DNA from: ECT2AJA-044 sp965262845
GTDB taxonomy: Bacteria > Bacteroidota > Bacteroidia > Flavobacteriales > ECT2AJA-044
NCBI GenBank assembly: GCA_965262845.1
Contig: CBDHFX010000002.1
Location: 1,364,001-1,428,000 of the forward strand
Reading direction: 5' to 3'
DNA length: 64,000 bases
Each line of letters starts with the position of its first letter. Positions within the stretch are counted from its first letter, which is position 1. A program made the translations under genes and the position numbers. Below, piece after piece: positions 43,336-52,056 of this stretch. A model generated the notes under the pieces. The model did no database searches and had not been told where the DNA came from. It worked only from the letters and a program-made list of their open reading frames with translations.

Positions 43336-45394
43336 TAGTTGCGATCAGTTTGGTCAAAATGTCGGCCGCTGCTTCGGCTATTACCGTTCCCGGCCCAAAA
43401 ATGCCCACCACGCCAGCTTCATAGAGGTATTCATGATCCTGCTGCGGAATAACGCCACCGGCAATGACCAGAATATCTTCCCGACCTAAATCCTTTAGTG
43501 CGGCAATGACCTGAGGAACAAGTGTTTTATGGCCTGCGGCCAAACTCGAAACGCCGAGCATGTGGACATCATTTTCGACGGCCTGCCTGGCCACCTCCTC
43601 AGGTGTTTGAAAAAGCGGCCCCACATCCACATCGAATCCGAGGTCAGCAAAACTGGTTGCCACAACCCGGGCGCCGCGATCGTGCCCGTCCTGCCCCATT
43701 TTTGCCACCATGATGCGCGGACGTCGTCCTTCCCTTTCCGCGAATGTATCAGCCAAAGCCTGTGCTTTTCTGAATTTACCGTCCTGATTGATCTCTTTAC
43801 TATACACGCCGCTAATATTTTGGATCCTGGCCGTATGCCGGCCAAAAACTTCTTCCATGGCATCGCTGATCTCCCCGAGGCTGGCGCGCAAACGGGCTGC
43901 TTCCACTGCCTTGTTGAGCAGGTTTCCCACACCACTGCGGGCACAGGTGGTCAGAGCCCTGAGGGCCGCCTGAACAGCTTCTTCATCACGCGATGCCTTC
44001 ATTTCATTCAACCGCCTGATCTGTGCGTCACACACAGCCGTATTATCCACATCGAGAATATCCACCGGGGTGTTGGTGTTGGTGCGGTAACGATTCACAC
44101 CCACCACAATGTCCCTGTTGCCATCAATCCGCGCCTGCTTTCTTGCTGCTGCTTCCTCAATGCGCAATTTGGGTAATCCGTTCCCGATCGCCCTGGCCAT
44201 TCCGCCCAGTTCCTCCACTTCCTCAATAAGCTTCCAGGCCGCTTCGGCAATCTCAGCTGTTTTCCGTTCCACGAAATGGCTACCGGCCCACGGATCCACG
44301 ACCTGGGTAATGCCTGTTTCCTGCTGCAGGTAGATCTGGGTATTCCGGGCGATCCGTGCACTGAAGTCCGTAGGCAGGGCAATTGCCTCATCCAGGGCAT
44401 TCGTGTGCAGGGACTGCGTGCCACCAAAAACGGCTGCCATCGCTTCGATCGCCGTGCGGGCTACATTGTTGTAGGGATCCTGCGCGGTCAAACTCCAGCC
44501 GCTGGTTTGACAGTGCGCCCGCAAGGCCATTGATCCCGGATGCTGCGGATCAAACTGCCTTACCAATTTAGCCCATAGCATCCGGGCCGCACGCATTTTA
44601 GCAATTTCTGTAAAATGATCCATCCCGATCGCCCAGAAAAAGCTCAATCGTGGAGCAAAGGTATCGATATCCAATCCGGCCGCGAGGCCGGCGCGCAAAT
44701 ACTCCAGGCCATTGGCCAGCGTATAGGCCAGTTCTATTTCGGGGGTGGCGCCCGCTTCCTGCATGTGGTAGCCGGAAATGGAAATGCTGTTGAAGCGGGG
44801 CATGTGCTTTGCCGTGTAGGCAAAAATGTCGGCAATGATGCGCATGCTCGGCTGAGGCGGATAAATGTAGGTGTTCCGCACCATGAATTCCTTGAGTATA
44901 TCGTTCTGAATGGTTCCGCTCAGCTGCCTGGGCGACACGCCCTGCTCGCCGGCGGCTACAATGAAAAAAGCCATGACCGGGATCACGGCGCCGTTCATGG
45001 TCATCGACACGGACATCTGATCAAGCGGGATCTGATCGAAAAGGATCTTCATGTCAAGCACACTGTCGATCGCCACCCCGGCTTTTCCAACATCGCCCAC
45101 CACGCGCGAATGATCGCTGTCGTAGCCGCGATGTGTGGCGAGGTCAAAAGCTACGGACAGGCCCTTTTGCCCGGCCGCGAGGTTGCGACGATAAAACGCG
45201 TTCGATTCCTCAGCCGTGCTAAATCCCGCATATTGCCGAATGGTCCACGGACGGCTAATGTACATCGTAGCGTAGGGCCCGCGCAGGTAGGGTGGAAATC
45301 CGGCTGCAAAACCTTCATGCGCCTGCGGCGCGATGTGTTGTTCCCCCACCGTTTTTGGTCCAAGATCAACGTTATGGAAACTCCTACGCTTCAT
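43328..45394 (-). CDS. mutB: Methylmalonyl-CoA mutase large subunit
   Basis: 688 residues. The N-terminal barrel shows RGPYATMYISRPWTIRQYAGFSTAEESN (CoA- and radical-binding region) and SGYHMQEAGATPEIELAYTLANG. The C-terminal cobalamin domain (~555-688) has the base-off motif GQDGHDRGARV, with the cobalt-ligating His, then LGVSSLAAGHKTLVP. It interconverts methylmalonyl-CoA and succinyl-CoA using adenosylcobalamin, linking propionyl-CoA metabolism to the citric acid cycle. It overlaps mutA by 11 bp and meaB by 8 bp: one tightly coupled unit. Confidence 0.97.
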   Translation of the reverse strand: MKRRSFHNVDLGPKTVGEQHIAPQAHEGFAAGFPPYLRGPYATMYISRPWTIRQYAGFSTAEESNAFYRRNLAAGQKGLSVAFDLATHRGYDSDHSRVVGDVGKAGVAIDSVLDMKILFDQIPLDQMSVSMTMNGAVIPVMAFFIVAAGEQGVSPRQLSGTIQNDILKEFMVRNTYIYPPQPSMRIIADIFAYTAKHMPRFNSISISGYHMQEAGATPEIELAYTLANGLEYLRAGLAAGLDIDTFAPRLSFFWAIGMDHFTEIAKMRAARMLWAKLVRQFDPQHPGSMALRAHCQTSGWSLTAQDPYNNVARTAIEAMAAVFGGTQSLHTNALDEAIALPTDFSARIARNTQIYLQQETGITQVVDPWAGSHFVERKTAEIAEAAWKLIEEVEELGGMARAIGNGLPKLRIEEAAARKQARIDGNRDIVVGVNRYRTNTNTPVDILDVDNTAVCDAQIRRLNEMKASRDEEAVQAALRALTTCARSGVGNLLNKAVEAARLRASLGEISDAMEEVFGRHTARIQNISGVYSKEINQDGKFRKAQALADTFAEREGRRPRIMVAKMGQDGHDRGARVVATSFADLGFDVDVGPLFQTPEEVARQAVENDVHMLGVSSLAAGHKTLVPQVIAALKDLGREDILVIAGGVIPQQDHEYLYEAGVVGIFGPGTVIAEAAADILTKLIATIE

Positions 45395-46781
45395 CGTTTA
45401 GCCTTTTTGCCTCCAAAACCTCACTCCGGCGCTGCATGCGGATGGGGGCTACCTCCGTATCGCCCCGCCGGTTTGAACAAAACATGGCCCGTTCCACCTG
45501 GCCGGCCATTTTTTCGCCCTCCTTCAGATAAAGGTTCACGCCCAGCACCTTTTTTTCGCCGGATGTCACCTGTTCGTTTTCCGCTGCGGCCTGCGCATGC
45601 ACGAGTTTTTGTAACCGGCCTGATCTCAAAGCGGCTACATAGCCACCCTGCGATTCAATATCCCTGAAAATATCCCAGGCCTTTTGTGCCATTTCTTCGG
45701 TCAGGGCCTCCAGAAAGTAGGAGCCCGCGGCCACATCTCCCATTTCGCCGAAATAGCTCTCATGGTGCAGCACCAGGGGCACGTTTCGTGCGATGCGTTC
45801 GCTGAACCCGGTTGCACCCTTAAAGGCAGCATCATGTGGCTTCACGCTGATGCTTTCGGCCCCGCCAATGATCCCGGCCATGCTGGCCGATGTGTTCCGC
45901 AGCATATTGTTATACGGATCGTAAATGGTTTTATCGCGCAGTCCGGTTTCCACGTGTAAGGTCAACGGATAGGCCTTTGCATTGGATCCGTATTGCTCCA
46001 GCAGAAAAGACCACAGTTGACGAATTGCCCTCAGCTTGGCAATGTCGTGGAAATAATCAGTCCCCACGGCCATGTTGAGCCAATGCGATCCTGCTGCGAC
46101 TTCCCCAAAACAGGCCAGGTATTCGTGCAGCATGCTCAATGCGATCCCCACCTGGGTCGCGGGCGTGGCACCAGCGTTGTGGAACAAATTTGCGTTGACG
46201 CAGAGGGTTTTCCACGGAGCAAAATCAACCCGATTGACCAGCGCGGTTAAATCGTTCCAGTCCTCTTTCTCGTTCCTAAACCAATTTCCGGTTCGCGCCA
46301 GATTTTCAAGCATGTCCATATTGATGGATCCCCTGCATTTTGTAAGGTCATATCCCCTGGATCCGTAGTAAGATCGAAGTGCTTCGGCCAGCAGCAGTCC
46401 CTTACCTCCCTGCACAAAATGGAGTTGGACGTGTTCCGGATGGATCCCCTCCAGCAACTGGGGCAGGTTTGCGTTCGGAAGCAGGTAAAACAGCAGGGCC
46501 GTAGCACCCTGGTTGAGATGATCCAGGGATCGGCTGTTCGCTTCAGCTTCGTCGGACACCAGGACTTCCTGCACCACATGATACACTTGGTTGGACCGTT
46601 TCCACAGGGCAGTTGATGGGGGCTGGTCTTCCGCTGTGTAGTATGGCCGGATCGTGATCCCGTCGGTGTCGGTATGTTCCAAATTGCTCCATGCGCCACT
46701 GCGCAGGTCCCGGGTCACCTTCGCTTGCCAATCTGACCGTGAGGTCGGCGAAAATTCGGAAAACAGGCCGGGATCGCTCAT
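45384..46781 (-). CDS. mutA: Methylmalonyl-CoA mutase small subunit
   Basis: 465 residues, shorter than mutB because it lacks the cobalamin domain. Mutase-fold blocks are visible (RPYYTAEDQP, VGIALSMLHEYLACFG, TGLRDKTIYDPYNNMLRNTSASMAGIIGGAESISVKPHD, IARNVPLVLHHESYFG). It pairs with MutB as the non-catalytic subunit. A C-terminal region after ~400 (EKKVLGVNLYLKEGEK) is conserved in the family. The gene starts 3 bp after the upstream Tudor-like gene. Confidence 0.94.
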   Translation of the reverse strand: MSDPGLFSEFSPTSRSDWQAKVTRDLRSGAWSNLEHTDTDGITIRPYYTAEDQPPSTALWKRSNQVYHVVQEVLVSDEAEANSRSLDHLNQGATALLFYLLPNANLPQLLEGIHPEHVQLHFVQGGKGLLLAEALRSYYGSRGYDLTKCRGSINMDMLENLARTGNWFRNEKEDWNDLTALVNRVDFAPWKTLCVNANLFHNAGATPATQVGIALSMLHEYLACFGEVAAGSHWLNMAVGTDYFHDIAKLRAIRQLWSFLLEQYGSNAKAYPLTLHVETGLRDKTIYDPYNNMLRNTSASMAGIIGGAESISVKPHDAAFKGATGFSERIARNVPLVLHHESYFGEMGDVAAGSYFLEALTEEMAQKAWDIFRDIESQGGYVAALRSGRLQKLVHAQAAAENEQVTSGEKKVLGVNLYLKEGEKMAGQVERAMFCSNRRGDTEVAPIRMQRRSEVLEAKRLNDEA

Positions 46782-46784
46782 GGT

Positions 46785-47336
46785 CTAGGCTTTACCCGAA
46801 AATTGCTGCTCCCTGTGCTTGAAAAGGATGTTGAAGGTGGTAAAACTTCCGTAGCAGCGCGTGATGTATTGCTGCAGATCAATCTTTTCCTCGTCGCTTA
46901 AATGCTTGTTGCTGTTGATATGCTGCTCAAGCACGCGAAGCCGGTCGCGCATCATCACGATCTTGTGGAAAAAGGTTTCAATGCCGATCTCCTTGCTTTG
47001 CAGTTCCGCATTGGCCGGCTTCAGGATCATGGTGCCGCCTTGCCAGCGCTCGCCAAGCTCCACAACTTCCTGCAGGTGGCCAAAACGGTCAAGGGTGTCT
47101 GCGATCACCCGCTCAAGGTCTTCGAGCCGGATGCCACTGCCTGCGGCACGATCTTCACCGCCCGGGTTGTCCATGGTTTCGATGATCCTGAGTTCGTCAT
47201 TGTGCTTGCTGACATCCATTTTGCCCCCACGCTCAAAAAAGATCTCGTAGGTGCTAAAATTCACGGCGCTGATCACGCCTTCTCCATATCGCTCGTGCTC
47301 CACCCGGGAGCCGACGCCCACATTTTCAGTATCCAT
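46785..47336 (-). CDS. Conserved protein with an UvrD/PcrA Tudor-like N-terminal segment
   Basis: 183 residues, no signal peptide. The first ~50 residues (VGVGSRVEHERYGEGVISAVNFSTYEIFFERGGKMDV) resemble the Tudor-like tail of UvrD/PcrA helicases, a fold that binds RNA polymerase or nucleic-acid proteins. The rest (90-183) is predicted helical (LEQHINSNKHLSDEEKIDLQQYI). The ATG shares one base with the stop of the DivIC-like gene (TAATG), and mutA begins 3 bp later. It recurs as a neighbour of these genes in Bacteroidota as far as I recall; function unknown. Confidence 0.7.
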   Translation of the reverse strand: MDTENVGVGSRVEHERYGEGVISAVNFSTYEIFFERGGKMDVSKHNDELRIIETMDNPGGEDRAAGSGIRLEDLERVIADTLDRFGHLQEVVELGERWQGGTMILKPANAELQSKEIGIETFFHKIVMMRDRLRVLEQHINSNKHLSDEEKIDLQQYITRCYGSFTTFNILFKHREQQFSGKA

Positions 47337-47653
47337 TACTTCGATTTCTCATTTGTTGGTTCGGTAATGATGAATAACTCTTCGTTTTCCTTCTTCATTC
47401 GGTAGCGTTCACGCACGTAGCGCTCCAGTGCTTCCGGGTTACTGTCAAGCTCGTACAGCAAAGTGCTGTCGTGTTCGATCTCGTTCCGGTAATGCTCCGT
47501 AGCCTCCTCAAGTTCCCCGATCTCCTGATCCAGTTCGCGGTGGAACCACCACGAATTGGTATCGACAAACAGCATCCACACCAAAAAGAACACCCCCACC
47601 AAAAAATAGCGGTTTTTCAGCCAGGATGGTATTCGGTTAAGCCATTTCCTCAT
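47336..47653 (-). CDS. Septum formation initiator family protein (DivIC/FtsB-like)
   Basis: 105 residues. One membrane helix (~16-30, YFLVGVFFLVWMLFV) is followed by a coiled coil (~40-75, ELDQEIGELEEATEHYRNEIEHDS) and the family end block EALERYVRERYRMKKENEELFII. Proteins of this type form the FtsB/FtsL/FtsQ (DivIC/FtsL/DivIB) divisome complex in the periplasm. The gene lies 2 bp after pruA and couples to the Tudor-like gene, so it is co-expressed with the methylmalonyl-CoA genes, a common order in Flavobacteriia. Confidence 0.88.
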   Translation of the reverse strand: MRKWLNRIPSWLKNRYFLVGVFFLVWMLFVDTNSWWFHRELDQEIGELEEATEHYRNEIEHDSTLLYELDSNPEALERYVRERYRMKKENEELFIITEPTNEKSK

Positions 47654-47655
47654 GC

Positions 47656-49281
47656 TCAGCCCATGAAGGGATAACGGTAATCAGTCGGCGGCACAAAGAC
47701 CTCCTTGATGGTCCGTGCACTCACCCAACGCATGAGGTTCATTATGGATCCGGCCTTGTCATTGGTTCCCGATCCACGGGCACCTCCAAACGGCTGTTGC
47801 CCCACCACTGCCCCGGTTGGTTTGTCGTTGATATAGAGGTTGCCGGCGCAATCCACCAGGGCATTGGTGGCCTCTTCCACCGCGTAGCGATCGCGACTGA
47901 AAATAGCACCGGTCAGAGCGTATGGCGACGTATTGTTCACCAGCTTCAGCATATCAGACCATTCCGTATCCTGATAAACATACACGGTCAATATAGGTCC
48001 GAACAATTCGGTTTCCATGGTCACATAGTTCGGATCCGTTGTCAGGATCACCGTTGGCTCAATAAAATAACCGACTGATTTGTCGTATCCGCCACCGATG
48101 ATCACCTCTGTATCCGGATCTTCCTTCGCCCGGTCAATGTATCCGGCCAATTTATCGAAGGCGCCTTCATGGATCACGGCATTAATGAAGTTTCCGAAGT
48201 TGAGTGGAGAGCCCATCCGGAAGCTGCTGACCTGCTCTTTCAGTATCCCCAGGATCTGCGATGCCGTTGATACAGGCAGGTAGGCACGGGAAGCTGCAGA
48301 ACATTTTTGTCCCTGGAATTCAAAGGCCCCGCGGGCCAATGCGGTGGCTACCTCCGTGGCATCGGCGCTCGGGTGCACCACCACGAAATCCTTCCCGCCC
48401 GTTTCACCCACGATACGCGGATAACTGCGATAGGTGTCCATGTTTGCACCGATCTGTTTCCAGAGCCCCCTGAAGACCGAAGTGGAACCGGTGAAGTGAA
48501 TACCGGCAAGATCGGGATGACTCAGCAAGGTTCCGGTGATCATGACGGGATCTCCGTACACCATATTAATGACCCCATCCGGCATACCGGCTTCCCTGAA
48601 CAGGTCAAGAATAATACGCGCGCTGTAAACCTGGCTGTCCGACGGTTTCCAAATGTTCACGTTCCCCATCAAAGCTGCTGAAGAAGGCAGATTTGCCGCG
48701 ATCGATGTAAAGTTGAACGGCGTAATGGAATACACGAACCCTTCAAGCGGACGATACTCCATGCGGTTCCATATACCGGGAGACGATTCGGGCTGATCCG
48801 CATAGATCCGTGCCATGTATTCCACGTTGAAGCGGAAGAAATCAATCAACTCACAGGCTGCGTCGATCTCGGCCTGAAAGACATTCTTACTCTGACCGAT
48901 CATGGTAGCCGCGTTTATTTTCGCACGGTACGACCCGGCTAACAGATCAGCCGCCTTGAGGAAAATGGAAGCACGGTGCTCCCAACTCATCCCTGCCCAC
49001 CCTTTTCGGGCCGCGAGGGCCGCTTCAATGGCCTCTTCAACCTGTTCCTTCCCGGCGAGGGAGTACTGACCCACCACCCTGGCATGATCGTGCGGCGGAC
49101 GGATCTCCATTTTACTGGAGGTACGGATCTCTTTCCCACCGATGATCATGGGGATATCGGCCATTTCCGACATCTGGCGCCTGAGCTCCGATTCGAGCTC
49201 CGCACGTTCCGGTGTGCCGGGGGCATGGGTCAATACCGGTTCGTTCGTGGCGACCGGCACGTCAAAAAATCCTTTAAGCAT
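47656..49281 (-). CDS. pruA: L-glutamate gamma-semialdehyde dehydrogenase
   Basis: 541 residues, aldehyde dehydrogenase fold of the PruA type: ITPFNFTSIAANLPSSAALMGN, general-base Glu in VGETGGKDF (E293), nucleophile C327 in FEFQGQKCSAASRAY, and the end block NLYINDKPTGAVVGQQPFGGARGSGTNDKAG. It oxidises glutamate-5-semialdehyde (from proline via P5C) to glutamate with NAD+. It is the first gene of the six-gene minus-strand run ending in meaB; 176 bp without a gene separate it from paaD. Confidence 0.95.
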   Translation of the reverse strand: MLKGFFDVPVATNEPVLTHAPGTPERAELESELRRQMSEMADIPMIIGGKEIRTSSKMEIRPPHDHARVVGQYSLAGKEQVEEAIEAALAARKGWAGMSWEHRASIFLKAADLLAGSYRAKINAATMIGQSKNVFQAEIDAACELIDFFRFNVEYMARIYADQPESSPGIWNRMEYRPLEGFVYSITPFNFTSIAANLPSSAALMGNVNIWKPSDSQVYSARIILDLFREAGMPDGVINMVYGDPVMITGTLLSHPDLAGIHFTGSTSVFRGLWKQIGANMDTYRSYPRIVGETGGKDFVVVHPSADATEVATALARGAFEFQGQKCSAASRAYLPVSTASQILGILKEQVSSFRMGSPLNFGNFINAVIHEGAFDKLAGYIDRAKEDPDTEVIIGGGYDKSVGYFIEPTVILTTDPNYVTMETELFGPILTVYVYQDTEWSDMLKLVNNTSPYALTGAIFSRDRYAVEEATNALVDCAGNLYINDKPTGAVVGQQPFGGARGSGTNDKAGSIMNLMRWVSARTIKEVFVPPTDYRYPFMG

Positions 49282-49457
49282 TTGTTTGATATTTAAGCTC
49301 GCAGCGTGAGCGTGTCAGACCACAAATTTACGAAACATTGGGTTCAAAAATGCGCGTTGCCACCGTAAGGATCCTTAAAAGCCGGGGAGTTTAATTGGTT
49401 GTTGTTCACCTCGGACAGGCCATCTTCGGTGCAGCAAGCCCGCTCAGGGAATGATCC

Positions 49458-49955
49458 TCACAAACATTTGAAATAGTCGAACGGTTCCAGGCAATCGTCG
49501 CACCGGTAAAGTGCCTTACACGCTGTAGAACCGAACTGGCTTACCATGTGCGTATTTCCAGATCTGCACCTGGGGCAGCGGATCGCATCGGGGTCTCCAA
49601 ACAGCATTTTTTTATCAACACTGCCTGCGGCAGGAGGAGCAATGCCATAAGCTTCCAGCTTTTTCCTGCCCCGATCGGTCATCCAATCGGTCGTCCAGGC
49701 CGGATCCAACACGGTCTTCACCTCCGCGTCCTCATACCCGTGTTCCGTCAGCTTTTCCCTGATCCCGGTCTCGATCATGCTCATGGCCGGACAGCCACTG
49801 TAGGTCGGGGTGATCGTCACAACCGGCCGCCCACCATCCATGACTACATCGCGCACGATGCCCAGGTCCACCACGGTCAGCACAGGGATCTCCGGATCGC
49901 TGACCTCTTCCATCCACTGCCAGATGTCTTCGGTCACCGCCATCTTGTTTACCAT
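49458..49955 (-). CDS. paaD: Phenylacetyl-CoA epoxidase complex, subunit PaaD
   Basis: 165 residues (ATG at 49955 overlaps the paaC stop; the ATG at 49943 is the alternative). N-terminal MIP18/DUF59 domain: EVSDPEIPVLTVVDLGIVRDV, TPTYSGCPAMSMIE. C-terminal zinc-binding segment: CPRCRSGNTHMVSQFGSTACKALYRCDDCLEPFDYFKC. PaaD is thought to assemble iron-sulfur or di-iron centres of the PaaABCE multicomponent epoxidase. It is last in paaABCD. Confidence 0.94.
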   Translation of the reverse strand: MVNKMAVTEDIWQWMEEVSDPEIPVLTVVDLGIVRDVVMDGGRPVVTITPTYSGCPAMSMIETGIREKLTEHGYEDAEVKTVLDPAWTTDWMTDRGRKKLEAYGIAPPAAGSVDKKMLFGDPDAIRCPRCRSGNTHMVSQFGSTACKALYRCDDCLEPFDYFKCL

Positions 49956-50707
49956 TTTGCGTTGGGAATACTACGCTGCAGGTATTGCAAATCAGAAAGT
50001 ACATAGCCCAGATGTTCGGAATGCACACCTTTGCGTCCACCCGAATGCATCCAGCCACTTTCCGGTGGCTCCAACGCTGCTTCCTTTAAGACTTCTGCCA
50101 CCTTATCTTTCCAGGCAGGTTCCAAAGCGCCTAAATTCGGCGCGATGTGCATCTCCGCCAACACTTCATCCACCTCATCTGTTTCGAACAACTCACCCGT
50201 GTAGGCCCAGAGCTCATTCAACGGTTCCTGAACCCGTCGGTGGCTCTCCCCGGTGCCATCGCCCAGGCGGATCATCCACTCGCTGGAATAACGTAGGTGG
50301 TAGGTCACCTCCTTCAGTGATTTACGGGCGATCGCCGCGAGATGCTCGTCCGCACTTCCGGCTAATTGCTCCAGCAATAAATAATGGAATACGTCGAAAA
50401 GGAACTGACGCACAATGGTCTGGCCAAAGTCTCCGTTCGGAAGCTCCGTCAGCAACACATTGGTAAATTCACGCTCGCCGCGCAGGTAGGCCAGGTCGTC
50501 CTCGGTCCGGTCCCTACCTTCGAGTTCGCCGGCATAGGTGAGGTAATGACGGCTCTGTCCGATCAGATCCAGTGCCACATTGGTCAGGGCTATGTCCTGC
50601 TCCAGAACTGGCCCGTGACCACACCACTCGCTCAGTCGGTGCCCCAAAACAAGGTTGCTGTCGCCCATGCGAAGGGCATATGTAAAAAGGGCCTCCCTGA
50701 TCTCCAT
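49949..50707 (-). CDS. paaC: Phenylacetyl-CoA epoxidase structural subunit PaaC
   Basis: 252 residues, ferritin-like helical protein: ALRMGDSNLVLGHRLSEWCGHGPVLEQDIALTNVALDLIGQSR, DDLAYLRGEREFTNVLLTELPNGDFGQTIVRQ, SLKEVTYHLRYSSEWMIRLGDGTGES, the last carrying metal-site-like residues of this non-catalytic relative of PaaA. PaaAC forms the core that epoxidises the ring of phenylacetyl-CoA. The gene starts 6 bp after paaB and overlaps paaD by 7 bp. Confidence 0.95.
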   Translation of the reverse strand: MEIREALFTYALRMGDSNLVLGHRLSEWCGHGPVLEQDIALTNVALDLIGQSRHYLTYAGELEGRDRTEDDLAYLRGEREFTNVLLTELPNGDFGQTIVRQFLFDVFHYLLLEQLAGSADEHLAAIARKSLKEVTYHLRYSSEWMIRLGDGTGESHRRVQEPLNELWAYTGELFETDEVDEVLAEMHIAPNLGALEPAWKDKVAEVLKEAALEPPESGWMHSGGRKGVHSEHLGYVLSDLQYLQRSIPNAKW

Positions 50708-50713
50708 AATGGA

Positions 50714-51010
50714 TTACATATGTCCGACTTCCTTTGGGACCTTGTAGAAGCTCGGATGCCGGTATACCTTGTTGTCAGCTGGCTCGAAGAGGGACTCGCC
50801 TTCAGCGGGATTTGAAGCACAGATGTGCCTTGATTCCACGACCCAGATGCTGATGCCCTCGGAACGACGCGTATACACATCGCGGGCATTCACGATCGCC
50901 ATCTCCGCATCCGCGGCGTGCAGGGATCCCACGTGTTTGTGGTGCAGTCCTGATCTACTGCGAATAAACACCTCCCACAGAGGCCAGTCGCCCGGGTTTT
51001 TTTCACTCAT
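50714..51010 (-). CDS. paaB: Phenylacetyl-CoA epoxidase subunit PaaB
   Basis: 98 residues, the usual length: WPLWEVFIRSRSGLHHKHVGSLHAADAEMAIVNARDVYTRRSEGISIWVV and the C-terminal Tyr-rich end. PaaB bridges PaaAC dimers in the epoxidase complex. Its ATG overlaps the paaA stop (ATGA), typical of coupled translation of complex subunits. Confidence 0.95.
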   Translation of the reverse strand: MSEKNPGDWPLWEVFIRSRSGLHHKHVGSLHAADAEMAIVNARDVYTRRSEGISIWVVESRHICASNPAEGESLFEPADNKVYRHPSFYKVPKEVGHM

Positions 51011-51951
51011 GCGGTTTCGGCTTTTCGATGACGACGCTTCCGCGCATAGGCATTAGCCGCCTCACGTACCCACATTCCTTCTTCCTCTGCTTTCAACCGG
51101 GCTGCTATCCGTTCCTTGTTGCAGGGACCATTTCCTTTGATCACGTTGTAGAACTCTTCCCAGTTGATCTCCCCAAAGTCGTAATGACCGCGCTCTTCAT
51201 TCCACTGAAGCTCGCTGTCGGGTACACGCAACCCTATGAATTCGGCCTGCGGTACGGTTTTATCCACGAACTCCTGACGGAGCTCGTCGTTGGTTTTTCT
51301 CTTGATCTTCCACCTGATGCCCTGAGCTGAGTTTGGTGAATCCTTATCACTCGGACCAAACATCATCAGTGACGGCCACCACCAACGATCCAGGGCATCC
51401 TGCGCCATTTCCTTCTGCTCCGGAGTTCCGTTCGCCAGGGTCGAGATGATCTCATACCCCTGACGCTGATGGAAACTCTCTTCCCTACATACCCGGATCA
51501 TCGCACGGGCATAAGGTCCGTATGACGTTCGGCACAAGGGCACCTGGTTCTGAATGGCCGCACCGTCCACCAACCAGCCAATGGCACCGATATCGGCCCA
51601 GGTCAGGGTAGGATAATTAAAGATACTGGAATACTTCGCTTTTCCGGCGTGTAGATCATCAATGGTATCCTCGCGCCTGACCCCCAGGGTTTCCACGGCA
51701 CTGTACAGGTACAACCCGTGTCCGGCCTCGTCCTGGACTTTCGCCAACAAGGCAGCTTTACGACGTAGCGAGGGTGCCCGGGTGATCCAGTTCGCTTCCG
51801 GCAGCATTCCCACCACTTCACTGTGCGCATGTTGTGAGATTTGACGGATCAGGGTCTTGCGATATGCCTCCGGCATCCAGTCCCGCGGCTCAATTTTCTC
51901 CTCCCGGTCAATCTTCGCCTGAAAGGCTTCCTCTAACTTTTTCTCGTTCAT
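51007..51951 (-). CDS. paaA: Phenylacetyl-CoA epoxidase catalytic subunit PaaA
   Basis: 314 residues from the ATG at 51951; the frame is open further upstream but that part is antisense to paaE and not family-like. Ferritin-like di-iron motifs: a Glu-rich first helix, KVQDEAGHGLYLYSAVETLG (ExxH) and RVCREESFHQRQGYEI (ExxH). PaaA inserts oxygen into the aromatic ring of phenylacetyl-CoA, the first committed step of aerobic hybrid phenylacetate degradation. It is first in the operon paaABCD; paaE is divergent 105 bp away. Confidence 0.96.
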   Translation of the reverse strand: MNEKKLEEAFQAKIDREEKIEPRDWMPEAYRKTLIRQISQHAHSEVVGMLPEANWITRAPSLRRKAALLAKVQDEAGHGLYLYSAVETLGVRREDTIDDLHAGKAKYSSIFNYPTLTWADIGAIGWLVDGAAIQNQVPLCRTSYGPYARAMIRVCREESFHQRQGYEIISTLANGTPEQKEMAQDALDRWWWPSLMMFGPSDKDSPNSAQGIRWKIKRKTNDELRQEFVDKTVPQAEFIGLRVPDSELQWNEERGHYDFGEINWEEFYNVIKGNGPCNKERIAARLKAEEEGMWVREAANAYARKRRHRKAETA

Positions 51952-52006
51952 TAGTTTTCGCTCTAACCAACCTGCAAGTATACAAAAAACGATTGAGGGC
52001 CCCGAA

Positions 52007-52036
52007 TTGTTTGATAACCGTAAAAACCTATTTTTG
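52007..52036 (+). promoter_or_regulatory. Promoter of paaE
   Basis: TTG at 52007-52009, a spacer of exactly 19 nt, then TATTTTTG at 52029-52036: a full match to the Bacteroidota TTG-N19-TAnnTTTG arrangement, 20 bp before the paaE ATG. For paaA on the other strand a weaker TATACTTG is present. No operator or regulator gene is evident. Confidence 0.6.
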
Positions 52037-52056
52037 CTCAGCTTAACCGACAGATC

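Noticed and set aside
44615..45667. 350-codon plus-strand frame opposite mutB/mutA
   Set aside because: Shadow of high-GC coding sequence; the methylmalonyl-CoA mutase frames on the other strand have full conserved motifs.
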